From Cohnella ginsengisoli (GTDB taxonomy: Bacteria > Bacillota > Bacilli > Paenibacillales > Paenibacillaceae), in assembly GCF_029525555.1 (NCBI RefSeq), contig NZ_JAPDHZ010000003.1, positions 1,550,001 through 1,614,000 on the forward strand: a stretch of 64,000 bases of DNA. The letters run 5' to 3'. The position numbers and the translations under genes were made by a program. Positions 42,292-52,993 of this stretch are shown here, piece after piece; the first letter of the stretch is position 1, and the number at the start of each line of letters is the position of its first letter. The notes beneath the pieces are model-generated. The model was not told where the DNA came from, did not search any database, and saw only the letters and a list, made by a program, of their open reading frames with translations.

Positions 42292-44590
42292 TCAGCGCCC
42301 TTCCTTGAACTGCCCGGGGGTGATGGATTCGAGCTTCTTGAAGCTTCGAATGAAGGAGTTGGCGCTGCCGTAGCCGACCTTGTCGGCGATCTCCGTGATC
42401 GACAGGTCGGTGCCGGAGAGAAGGTCCTTCGCCCGCTGAATGCGCAGCCGCGTGACGTAATCGATGAAGTTGTAGCCGGTATGGTCCTTGAAGAAGCGGC
42501 TCAAGTAAGAATTGGACATGCCCAGATAATCGGCGGCCACGAGCAGCGACAGCTCCTTGTCCGAATAATGCGCCTCGATATACGCCATCATGCGATCGCG
42601 AAGATCGTTGTTGTTGCTCTCCCGCCTGTCCAGCAGATAGACGCATACCTTCCGCAAGATCTCCTTGATTTCCTGATGCATCTCGTCCACCGTATCGCAC
42701 TGCATGAGCGTGGCGACCATATCCGCGTTTTCGCCGAACACCTCTTCGTGATTGGCCTGCACGCCGTCCAGCACCTTGACGATCGTGCCGACCATGTCGA
42801 AGAACAGGCAGTTGACCAGGTACACCGGCAGCCGGCGGTTGACATAGTTCTCTTCGTAGATCCGGTCCAGCAGCCGCTCCGCGCCTTCGGCATCGCCGAT
42901 TCGCACATGGTTCATGATTTGCAGCTCGAGATCCATCGGATAGTAGTAGCTATTGCTGCTGAGCGGAATATCCCGGTACATCGTCAGGGAATGCTTCCCG
43001 TGAAGCAAACGCTGGCTCAGCGCCAGCTTCGCCTCGGCCCAAGCGCCCGGAACGCCGCTTAGCCCCCGGCATACATTGCCCGCGCCGGCGCTCAGATCGA
43101 TTCGGAAGCGATCGCCGATAAACTGGATCAGCTGCTTCATCAGGTCCGCGGTCTCCTGGTACATGTCCGCCTCCGACAGATCGCCGTAATTGACCAGCAG
43201 CGTAATTTGCCCTTCCTCCTCATAGGAGAACGCCTGATGACGCTGGTTGAACAGCTCTTCGGCGATATTGACGATGATGAGACGAACCAGGTCGGGACGG
43301 TAGCCGTCGCCCTGCTCGGTCAGCGGCGCGAAGTCGTCGATCCGTATCAATAGGACGTTAAACCATTCGGACTTCCACCGGATGTTGAGCACCTCCTGCA
43401 TGCGGTCGATCTCGCCTTGATTCCGGTATGTATTCATGAGCAGCTTTTTCATGAAATTCGAGCGGATACTGTGGAGCTGCTGCTTGAACTGATGCTCGAG
43501 CTCGGACTTTTTATCGTACGTCTCTTCGATCTTGCCGATGAGCGTGTCATAATCGATCGCAAGATGCGGCTCCGTCTTCCCTCCCCTATTAATAGAAGAG
43601 ATAATCCGCTTGATCGGCAAATAGTTTTTTTCGCGACAAATAGACCGACAGCGCGAAGCCGAGCAGCAGGCACGCCGCCATGACGGCCAAGATCATGCCT
43701 TGAATCCAATCGACCCGGCTCATGAATACGTCCTGCCGGATGACCGAGTAATAGCTCCAGCCCCTCACCTGGGAAGGCACCGCCACGGCAATATAAGACT
43801 GCTTGTCCAGCCGATAGCTTGCAAAATTCCCTTGATGCGTCCCGCTCAGCATCGGCGACTTCAGGATGGCATTGTCCGGATCGGTCGAGAAAATAACGGC
43901 GCCGCTCTCGTCGACGATATAGTAGTCGCCCTTCAGGCGATTGCTCGGCGATTCGAACAGGGAGCGGATCGTGCCTTCGCGGATATAAGCCAGCATCGTG
44001 GCCGTGGACTGCCCGCCCTGAGACTGAAGCGTGCGGGAGTAAATAATCGACTTGACGCCTTTGTCCGCGATCGTGCCGATCTGCGCGGACGCCCGAAGCT
44101 GGCCGTCGTGCGCCTGCTCCAGCTCCGCCAGCCATTGCTCGTAAGTCGAATCCCTCGGCCCGTAGCTTCTGTAGATCAGGTCCGCGGAGTAATTCGTCAC
44201 CGGCGTCAGGAAGGTGCGGTCCTTCTTCATGTATATAAAGGCATCCGAAATAAACTTGTTGACGGATGAAATGCCGGAAAAATCCCTTGCGAAATCGGTG
44301 ATGGTGAAATATTGGTCCGGTCCCGCGGCGCCGTCCGCGTTAAAGAGCTGGCGAAGAAAGCGGTTCGTGGAAATTTGATAGGACATCTCGTCCAGCTCCA
44401 TCACGCGCGTGTCGATCGCCAGCTTCGTCTGGTTCAGCGCCGACAGCGCCGAGCTCTTCGTCTCTTCCTCCAGCGCGTTTCGAACCTGCGAGATGATCAA
44501 CGTGCCCAGCAATCCCATGGGGATCAGCAGGACAAGCGCGAAAGAAAGCATGATGCCCAAATAAATGCGGTTCAAAAATAGCTTGCTCAT
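42292..44590 (-). CDS. Membrane-anchored AraC-family sensor regulator, frame broken at a T7 run
   Basis: Removing one base from 43625-43631 joins two frames into a 765-residue protein. Helix 1 is at about 10-32, an extracellular Cache-like sensor at about 35-290 and helix 2 at about 298-318. A linker follows with YLPIKRII and a region of about 300 residues. The C-terminal AraC double HTH (about 665-765) has MSNSYLSRFFKDHTGYNFID and YGSANSFIRSFKKLESITPG. This one-piece sensor/regulator type commonly sits beside Lpl-type transporters in Paenibacillus and controls them. It lies 187 bp upstream of the binding-protein gene, same strand. Confidence 0.88.
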
Positions 44591-44622
44591 AGAAGCACCT
44601 CTTAAGTGGGATGCGGCTCCGC

Positions 44623-44666
44623 AAAAAAGACGAAAGAGAAAGACGGTTTCCCGTCCCTCTCTCTCG
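44623..44666 (-). terminator. Intrinsic terminator after the beta-helix gene
   Basis: GAGAGAGGGACGG-GAAA-CCGTCTTTCTC on the minus strand, then TTTCGTCTTTTTT. It separates the secreted-protein gene from the AraC sensor gene. Confidence 0.8.
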
Positions 44667-44711
44667 AAGTTAATGGCGCCCCGGGTTATCTCATGGGCGG
44701 GAATCCCCTTG

Positions 44712-47700
44712 TTATACCTCTTGTCTGCTGTAAGGCAGCACCTGGAAATCCGTGACCAGCATATTGCCCGTTTCCGCGAAGACGGCCAGATTGCTCAGAG
44801 CCGTCGCCTGCGCGCGGAAGGAGAACGATTCGCCGATCACCTGCGTCTGTCCGCCTTGCGGCGTGATCAATACGCGATACTTCTTGGCGGGCACGTCGAT
44901 CTCCAGCCTGACCTTGTACGATGTCCCCTTCGCGTAATTGAGCGTGGATTCGCTTGCGTATCCGCCGGTCGTATACGCATCGAACTGGCCGGTCGGATTC
45001 AAGCGGACGATCGCGGCCAGGGCGCTGTATGCGCTCGCCGGGCTGCCGGACAGTCCGATCACGCCGTTGATCGAATCGCTCGTCGGAATGACGTTGTATT
45101 CGACGACTGCCTGGCCGGTGACGGAGGTGAAGCCGACGTTCTGCCAATCGCGCTTCGCGAGTACGTAAGACCCGCTGGAGCCGACCAGCAGCGCCTCGCG
45201 CGTCGGCGACGACAATCCGGTCGTATCGTAGGCGACCGCCTTCAGCCGCTGTACGCCCGAGAGCACCGTGTAGTCGAATTCGAACGGCTGCGCCGTTTTC
45301 GTATCGATCAGTTGACCGTCCCGGTAAAGCTCCACCTTCTGAATCCCGTCGGAATCTTTGGCGTTGACCTGGACGGAGAGCGTATCGTTAACCGTCTCCA
45401 CCTGTCCGTCGGTCACGCCTATGAGCGCGGCGACAGGCGGGATATTGCCGACCGTGCCCGTAAATTCGTAGGCGCCGATATCGAAGCCCGGGCCGGTCGG
45501 CCTGACGTTGCCGTCGAGATCGGCGCCGAAGGATCTCGTCGTGCCGTTGTTAATAGCCGGAGAGTCGGCGCCCAGGTGCCAGTCGTTGAGGACGAGATTC
45601 GCTTCCGTCCGCAGCGGATCGAACGCGATAAACTTCGGATCGAGTCCGATAATATCGTTCGGTCCCGTGACGACCGGCACGCTGCCGTTGTAGATCAAAT
45701 TGTAATCCGCGTCAATGGTCGACCCTTCCGAAGCCCCGTAGGTGGACGTGCCGAAGCCGACGAATATGTTGTTGCGCAGCGTCGCGGAGCCGCCGGTGCC
45801 GACCGCATTGATGCCGAAGAAAGCTTGCTGGCCGTTCGTCTTGGCGCCGGTGAAGGTGTTGTTCTCGAACACCATATTCGGGATGCCCCCGTTCGTCTTG
45901 CCCAGGAAGGCGCCGGAGGAAGCTACGCCGCCGAACACGTTGTTGCGGATCGTCCAGTCCGAGATGCGGTAAATGCCGTTCACGCCGTTTTTATCGTTCT
46001 CCAGCATCAGGCCCTGATGATAGAAACCCAGGAATACGTTGTTCTCGATCAGCACACGTTTGACGTCGATATTGGAATCGTCCCAGGACTGAACGACGTC
46101 GGCATGCGCAGGATCGCTTGGCGTCGAGGGTCTGTACAGATCGGCAAGACGCGTCCCGTGCAGGTAGTTGTGCCGCACGACGATGTCGCTGCCGAACACG
46201 CGCAAGAAATCGCCTTGCGGCTCATCCGTATTATGGACGCTGATTTGCTCCACTTCATTGTACTCGACGATCGAATTGCTGCCTACCTGGAATGCCGAAG
46301 CGGTTTTATTCGCATAGTTGTGTCCGATGTAGGTGTCTTGGGGCAATTGCCCGGCCTTATATTCGGCGATGACCGCATAGCCGACGTAATCCTTGAAGCG
46401 GTTGTCCACGACTTGGACATGATCGGCATACACGCTGATCGCATTGCGCAGAACCCCCCGGCGTACCCGAGTACTGGCTTTCGCCGTCGAACTGCAGTCC
46501 TTCGATGCGGACATACTGGCCGTACACCTCGATCGTGCTCTTGACGACCGCGTCGTCCGCCTCCGCCTTCAGGACGATCGGACGGCTGGCCGTCCCGGAA
46601 TACGTCATGTAGATCGGACCTTCCGCGTACACGCCGTCCTTCACGATAATGGTCGTGCCCGCTCTGGCCGCCTTCACGGCTTGCCTGATGCTGGTGAACG
46701 CGCCGTTCGCGCCGTCCGGATGGACGTATATCGTACCGTCCTCGACCGGCGCCGGCGGCGCCTGGGGCGGATTGACGCCGTAATTGTCGATGACCCAGGT
46801 TTGCTTGTTGGCGATGTTCCATGGGTTGACGTAGCCATCCTCAAAGCCGGGGTCCTTGAGCAGGTTCGTGCCCGACGGGCTTCCGAGAAAGGCGCTGTCC
46901 ATGAATACGACGCCGCCCGAACCCGGCGCGCCGTCGGACACGACAAACGTAAGCTGCGTGTTGCTGCCCGTATTAAAGGCAGGCGTCGCGCATTCCGTCC
47001 ATCCGGAAGCATTGGCGCTGCACGTCGCTTGGCCAAGGTTGGCCCCCCCAGGTGCCCGCTTTGACGAGCAGCCGAATTCCGATGCCTCCCTTCACCCATA
47101 TTTTCCCGACGTAGCTCGTATTCGGCGCCGCATTGGCTATCGTCTGCGTCATGCCTGAAAAAGTCGGCGTACTGGGGATCGTCGCCTGCAGCGACCAGTC
47201 GCCCTGATACGTATAGGAACCGAAGCTGGACTGGACGATCGTCCAAAGGCCGTTCGTGCTCATCGTCCAGCCGGCATTGCCGCTCTCGAATCCGCCGTTC
47301 TGCAGCAGGTTCGCGCCTCCGGCCGTTCCGAGGAATGCGTCGTCGACGTATACGGCCGACGTGCCCGCGTAGTTGTCGGCAACAATAAAGGTGACTTGCG
47401 TGCTGCTTCCGGAATTGAACGCGACCGAACACGACGTCCACCCGCTCGAAGCGTCGCATTTTTGCTGGGCGATCGTCGCCCCCCAATTGCCGGCCTTGAC
47501 GAGCAGCAGGAGGGAGCCGGTTCCTTTCACCCAGATCTTCGCATTGTAAGCCGTATTCGAAGTCACGTTGACGAGCTGTCTGCTGTTGGAGAACTTGGGC
47601 GGCGTCGACAACTGCACCTTCATCGCGGCAGTCCCGCTGCGGCTCAGGCTCCAATAATCGTCGGCAAAAGCTGCCGTAGGCGCCAGCATTCCCCATAGCA

Positions 47701-47758
47701 GCGCCAGGATCAGCGCCAGATTAAGCGAGTGGATCGACATTCCGAACAATCGTTTCAT
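44712..47758 (-). CDS. Secreted parallel beta-helix protein with carbohydrate-binding modules, frame broken at C6 and C7 runs
   Basis: After removal of one base each from 46454-46459 and 47043-47049 the protein has about 1014 residues. A signal peptide ends AAFADDYW. Two CBM-like jelly-roll modules follow (each with NTGS/GSSTQ-F and FLG-T/S-NLL-GGFE/PGFE). Next is a right-handed beta helix (about 355-730: IYVHPDGANGAFTSIRQAVK, many N-N-V/I-F rungs), then an Ig-like Big_9 domain, and a laminin-G-like C-terminal domain. The fold is that of polysaccharide lyases and NosD-like proteins; the substrate and the catalytic residues are not recognised. GAGGAG 7 nt before the ATG at 47758. A cre-like site lies upstream. 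Confidence 0.75.
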
Positions 47759-47795
47759 CTCATTGCTCCTCTCGTCTCGTACGGATTTTAAAAAC

Positions 47796-47809
47796 TGTAA
47801 GCGGATACA
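47796..47809. promoter_or_regulatory. cre-like near-palindrome upstream of the beta-helix gene
   Basis: TGTAAGCGGATACA fits the cre consensus with one mismatch and lies 38 bp before the start codon, a position similar to the site before the GH87 gene. The rest of the 380-bp gap to 48140 shows only a second one-mismatch cre-like string near 47905-47920, a CCTCCCG/CGGGGGG hairpin (about 48065-48085) and no gene. Confidence 0.45.
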
Positions 47810-48140
47810 ATTTGATGCGGCCACCATTCCTCGGTTATCCGGGCGGACCTCCCTCCTCCGGCTTGACGATTGCGCCATGCCGTTCTCGTCGCGATGCGGC
47901 GCGTGATCGCGTTTACATCGTATCAAGCGTCGTTTATCCCGCCTATGCGCGATTCATCGCAGGCTGCACCGGGTTTTACATTTTCGATATTCATCTTTAG
48001 CGCCCGTATTCCATTATTTACAGCGGCGCTTCGCGCGCGTTGAAACGGGCCTGCAGACAGCGACAGCCCCCCCGAAAACGGGAGGCTATCTTCCTTCGAT
48101 CGTATGGGCTCGCAGCACATGCAGCCGAGCGTCTGGTGCT

Positions 48141-51100
48141 CTATTGAATCGTCAGATTAAAGCCCGGCTGCAGGTAGTACAGGCTCGGATAGGCGACATT
48201 GCTCGTCGTCAGGCCGTTGAAGGTCGCCGCGCCGTTGCCGGTGTAGGTGTAGATCGCCGCGCCCTGGTGCGGTCCTGAGAAGCGGGACGTCGTCACGCCG
48301 TCGAGGCCCGTGCCGTTGATGTTGATATTGTTGAACACGATATTCTGGAAGCCGCCGCCGTAGCCGAACTGGATCGCGTCGCGCTGCGTATTGATAATGT
48401 CGATGTTCGTGAACGTGACGTTGCGGATGGCGTCGTTGGACGCTTCGAGGTCGATCGCGCCGCGCTCGCCGTTGTACAGGTCCTTGCTCGTGCCGCTGTT
48501 AATGATGGTCGTGTCCGAGAAGACAATTCCGGTGTTGTTCTGGAAATGGTAGCCCGGGAACACGGTGTTCATCCGGATGCCGGAGCCGCCGACCGTGTCG
48601 ACGATCAGGTTGTGGTCCGCCTTGTGGCCGCTGCCGCCGAAGAAGGCAATGCCGCCCGCGCGCCAGTTGTTTTCGATCGTGTTGTAGGAGAACGTATTGT
48701 TCACGCCGGCCGGCGCGCCGTTCGTGTCGCTGGTCCAGACGGCCAGCGCGTCGTCGCCGTTGTTGCGCAGGCTGCTGTTGCGGACGATCGAATTGCTCGT
48801 GCCCTGGGCAAAGTTGACGCCGTCGGCCAGGTTGTTGCGGATGCGGCTGTTCTCGATCGTCAGCCCGTTCGCGTAGATCGCCGGGGTATGCGCATAATCG
48901 CCGACCCAGAAGCCGCACTCGAAATGCTCGACCCAAACGTCGTGAATCGTGGAGTTCGAGCCGAAGTTATCCATGAAGCCCTTGTAGATCGCATTTTGGC
49001 CGTAGCGCGACCGGAGCTTGGAGTTCATGTACACGTTGCTGAAATCAAGCTTGCCGGAGATGCGCAGCGAGATGCCGCCGCCTGCCGCGTTCGGGTTCGT
49101 GAACTGGATGTTCGTATGCCAGATGCCCGCGCCCGTCACGGTCAGGTTGTTGATCATGCTGCTCGCAGAGCCGATCTCCCACATACTGCTCAGGTTAAAC
49201 GTACCCTCCGGAATGTACAGCGTCTTGCTTGCGGCGACGGCCGCCGTCACCGCGGATTTGAACGCCGCGAGATCGTCCTGCCCGTCGTTCGCCACGGCGC
49301 CGTAGTCGGTGACCGATACGGCGTTGGTCGGACGCGCGATGGCGGCCGGCACCGGTTCGATCTCCAGGAAGTCGACGCCGTATTCCAGGCTGTCCCCGTT
49401 CCCCTTCTGAATCCGGATCGTGTCGCCCGGCGCAAGCGGCGTATCCAGCTTCCAGTGCACCTCGTCGAAGCGGAAAAGCGGTCGTCCGCCGCCCGGCGCG
49501 TCCGCCGGCATGTCGCCGGAGAAGTACTGCCAGTTGTAATACGACGACAGCGATACCGTCTTTACCTTCGTCCCGTTGATATACACGTCAAGCGAGCCGT
49601 TCAGGCCCATACCGTCGCCGGAGTCGGGCATCGTGAAGCGCATCGTGACGCCCGCGCCCCCCTGCCCCTGGCGTACGGTCCACTGCGCATAGGAGCCGTT
49701 CGACGGCAGCGCCACGTATTTCTGGCCGGACGCCTCGGACGCGATCAATGCCTGGTCGAAGTTCGGCGCGGCCTGCAGCGTGGCGCCGCCGCCTCTCGTC
49801 GCGTCCTCCGTGTCGTACCGGAAGTACGGCATGCTGGCGCCGCGCGCCGCGTAGACGGTCAGGTTCGCCGTACTCGCATTGTTGGTCTGCTTGGTCGGGA
49901 CTTCGTTGCCGTCCGCGGCGACGGTCGTCGTCACCGTGTAGCTGCCGCTCCCCGCCGTCCACGTGCCCGGAATGGCGACATTCGCGGAACCGCCTGCCGC
50001 GAGCGATCCGCTGTAGGAGCCGTTCAGCGTCTGGACGGTCGTGCCTGCGCCGTTTTTGATCGCGACCGAGATCGCGTGCGCGCCGGCTGCCGAAGCGATC
50101 GTGCCCTGATTTTTCAAATTGACCGTGAAGCTGACGGCGCTATTCGCGGTCGGCGTGACCGGCGACCACGAAGTCGCGGCGATCAGATCCGAGCTGGAAA
50201 CGGGCGCGACCGTAAGCGGCGCTGCGTTCGTATAGCTGTTGTTCGCTTCGTTCTGTTCGATGACGGCGTTGTTCTCGTCGACCTTGGCCGAGAGCGTGTA
50301 GGATGCCGCGGTCTTGGCGCCTGCGCTCACAGAGACGTTGGTGGATGCGCCCGCAGCCAGCGCGCCGACCTGCGCGGTGCCGGCGGCGTCGCCGTTCAGG
50401 TAGAAGTTGACCGTCGTCGCCGCGGATGCCGCGGTGCCGTTGTTTTTAACGGTCGCGTTCAGCGTGAGCGCGTCGGTCTCGATCGGCGAGGCCGGCGACC
50501 AGGACATGCCCGTAATCGTCAGGTCGGGATTGGCGGCCGGCGTGCCGAACACCTGGAACTCCGCGATCTGTCCGGCAGGCGCGCCGGTATTCGCCGTGAT
50601 GTTCAGTTGCAGTCGCTTCACCGTCGCCGTCACGGGGGATCGTCACCGTGTTGCCGGATGCCGGGTTAAACGTGTAGGTCTGCGAGGAGACCAGGTTCGA
50701 GAAGGTCGTCGTCGACTGATTGTGGCCGAGCACCTGAAGCGTCTGGGTGCGCGTGCCCCACTCCGTCGCCGGATTGAGCTTCAGCGCGATGGACGTGATG
50801 TTCTGGTTGGCGCCGAAGTCGAGCGTGAGCGTGCTCGGGTTGCCGCCGCCCTCCCAGTACGTGGCGGTGTTGTCATCGTTCGCGTTGGTCGCCACGAAAG
50901 CTTGGGTGTTGGAGGAGGCGACGATCGGCTTGCCGATCGCGATGTTGCCGCCCGGCGGCGGCGGCGCTGTCGGGGTTGCGGTTGGCGTCGCCGTTGGCGT
51001 TGCCGTCGGGGTCGCGGTTGGCGTCGCTGTCGGCGTTGCGGTTGGCGTTGCCGTTGGTGTCGCCGTCGGCGTGGAGGTCGGCGTCGTGCCCGCGTCCACC

Positions 51101-52023
51101 GCGATCTGATCCAGATTCACGTTGGCGGAATCGCCCGCATCGTATTTGTACGCGATCGTATTGCTGCCCGCGTTCAAATTGAGCGCTTCCGTCTGCGTGC
51201 CCCACGTATCCCAGTTGGCCAGGTTCGCCAGGGTGGTCTGACGAATCTTCGCGCCGTTCACGTAGATGGACAGCGTTCTGGCGGCGCCGTTCGCGTTGCC
51301 GTACTTCAGCGTCACGTTCCGGCTGCCCGCCGCAGGTACGCTGACCGTGAAGGTCGTCGTCGCGCCCTGCGTCCAGTATCCGTCGACGAAGCCTGTTCCC
51401 GCATAGCCTGTGTGGTCGGTGTTCACCTTAGCCCCGCCCGAGAGCGCGGCGGACTCCGCCTGATACGTACCCGGAGGCGGTGTCGGTGTCGGCGTAGGCG
51501 TCGCACCTGCAGCACCGTAGATCTCCAGCTCGGAAAGCTGCGCCGCAGGCCAGCCCGTATTCGCGGTGAAGCTCAGTCGAACGTACCGGGTCGACGTCGC
51601 CGTGAAGTCGATCGTGACGGCGTTGCTGGCGACGGCCGGATTAAACGTGTAGTTCGCGGAGCCCACGATATTGGAAAACGTAGAGCCGTTCGCGCTGCCC
51701 TGAACGGCCAGCGTCTGCGTCCGCGACTCCCAGCTCGGCGGCAGCTTCAGCACGAGCTGGTCGATGCTGACGCTCGCGCCCAGGTCGACCTGTATCCATT
51801 GCGGAAAAGCGTTGTTCGTGCTCTCCCAATACGTGCTTGCATTGCCGTCTTTCACGTTGTCCGGCGTGTATGTCTGCGATTGGCCGCTGGCGGTAATCGT
51901 TTTGCCGATCGTCAGATTCGTTCCTCCGGCCGCGAACGCGGGCGAGAGGATGCCTGCGGCCGAGATCCATCCGGTCATCAGCAATATTAGGGCGAGCGTC
52001 CATGCTGCGTGCTTGTGTCGCAT
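48141..52023 (-). CDS. GH87 alpha-1,3-glucanase (mutanase), multidomain, frame broken at a G5 run
   Basis: Removal of one base from 50634-50638 gives a 1293-residue secreted enzyme. Domains in order: signal peptide (ends SPAFA), discoidin domain, CBM6-like module (TYQAESAALSGGAKVN), Thr-Pro repeat linker, second discoidin domain, CARDB-like modules, then a C-terminal right-handed beta helix. This is the layout of Agl-type alpha-1,3-glucanases. In the helix, ADGVNF and NNGDDALAV place D1067, D1090 and D1091; the 23/24-residue spacing equals that of the catalytic aspartates I recall for GH87. It degrades alpha-1,3-glucan (fungal wall, mutan). GAGGAGG before the ATG at 52023; a perfect cre fit lies 52 bp upstream. 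Confidence 0.92.
50968..51085 (-). repeat. Thr-Pro linker repeat in the GH87 gene
   Basis: About 118 bp of near-identical 6/12-bp units (GTTGGCGTCGCC and variants on the plus strand) encode alternating PTAT repeats. This is the linker found between CBM6 and the second discoidin domain in related enzymes. Confidence 0.85.
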
Positions 52024-52074
52024 TATAGTCCTCCTCGAAATGGTTTTGAAGACGATATGAAGCCTAGCGCACAA

Positions 52075-52088
52075 TGATAGCGGTTACA
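52075..52088. promoter_or_regulatory. cre site upstream of the GH87 gene
   Basis: Minus strand TGTAACCGCTATCA matches TGWNANCGNTNWCA at every fixed base. It lies 52 bp before the start codon, suggesting CcpA repression in the presence of preferred sugars. Confidence 0.65.
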
Positions 52089-52261
52089 ATTTTGAATTGA
52101 CCGATTTGTTGCCAAATGCTTCGCCTGCTTTTTCCGCTGCTTGCATCCGCCCTCCCTTCCCCGAGTTCAAGTACAGCTTTATTATAGTAAGGCGATTCGC
52201 TCGCCTATAAGGCGTGATCTTACGAAGATGGTAGCCGATTCCAAGCACATGGACCGGGAAA

Positions 52262-52296
52262 CAAAAACAGGCCAACCGGAAATGCCGGCCGACCTG
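52262..52296 (-). terminator. Intrinsic terminator after the FMN reductase gene
   Basis: CAGGTCGGCCGG-CATTT-CCGGTTGGCCTG on the minus strand, then TTTTTG. It lies 26 bp after the stop. Confidence 0.88.
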
Positions 52297-52322
52297 CTTC
52301 GATCCTGCGTTTATTCGACGGT

Positions 52323-52886
52323 TCACTGCAATCCCTTTGCCTGATCGATCCAGCCAAGCAGCGTCTGCACGTACCGCTTCAAGTACTTGAGCGTCGTCTC
52401 GTCCGTCAGACGGCCGCGCTCGGCATCCACCTTGTCCATGACCTGCGAGATGTACATTTTCTGAAAAGGCAGCACCCACGCCTGCGTCGCCTCCAGCGTC
52501 TGCCGGATCTGCTGCTGCGACAGGATCGTGCCTTTGGGACCGGGCGTCGAACCGACGATGCCGACTGGCTTATGGATAAGCGCGGCCGTCCGGGTCGGCG
52601 TCGATGCCCAATCCAGCGCGTTTTTGAGCACGCCTGGAATGCCCGAATTGTACTCCGGGCTCACGATCAGCAGCCCGTCCGCGCCGCGGATCGCCTCGCG
52701 ATAAAGCCGCACGGCCTCGGGGCCGTCGCCGACGTCGACGTCCGCGTTGTACAAGGGCAAATCCGCGATCGATATGTATTCGTAAGCGGCCTCTTCCGCC
52801 AGGCCAAGCTCCGGCACGGTGGCCGCGATCATGCGATTGTACGACTGCTCCCTCAAGCTCCCCACGATGATGCCGATCTTTTTCAT
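52323..52886 (-). CDS. NADPH-dependent FMN reductase / quinone-azo reductase-like flavoprotein
   Basis: A 187-residue flavodoxin-fold protein. Seen: GSLREQSYNR (9-18) binding the FMN phosphate and the family hallmark SPEYNSGIPGVLKNALDW (76-93). Such enzymes reduce FMN, quinones, azo dyes or chromate with NAD(P)H. It is the last gene after DoxX, ring-cleaving dioxygenase and GAPDH genes, although a hairpin before it may limit read-through. The context favours quinone reduction. RBS: AGAGGGG before the ATG at 52886. Confidence 0.9.
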   Translation of the reverse strand: MKKIGIIVGSLREQSYNRMIAATVPELGLAEEAAYEYISIADLPLYNADVDVGDGPEAVRLYREAIRGADGLLIVSPEYNSGIPGVLKNALDWASTPTRTAALIHKPVGIVGSTPGPKGTILSQQQIRQTLEATQAWVLPFQKMYISQVMDKVDAERGRLTDETTLKYLKRYVQTLLGWIDQAKGLQ

Positions 52887-52952
52887 CCGGATGCCCCTCT
52901 CTTTGGATTAATGCGGCGATAAGTGCCGGATCCAATATTCCGATAGATGAAC

Positions 52953-52987
52953 AAAGGACGACCGCCTGGCTGGCCGGCCGTCCCTTC
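52953..52987 (-). terminator. Hairpin between the GAPDH and FMN reductase genes
   Basis: AAGGGACGGCCG and CGGTCGTCCTT pair around a ten-base loop, followed by TTGTTC on the minus strand. The weak T-run suggests partial termination. Confidence 0.55.
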
Positions 52988-52993
52988 ATTGCG

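Noticed and set aside
48063..48088. Terminator of the GH87 gene
   Set aside because: A CCTCCCG-TTTT-CGGGGGG hairpin exists but no T-run follows, so I did not list it as a terminator.
50968..51085. Recent repeat expansion in the GH87 gene
   Set aside because: Thr-Pro linkers at this position are a standing feature of the enzyme group, so this is not unusual.
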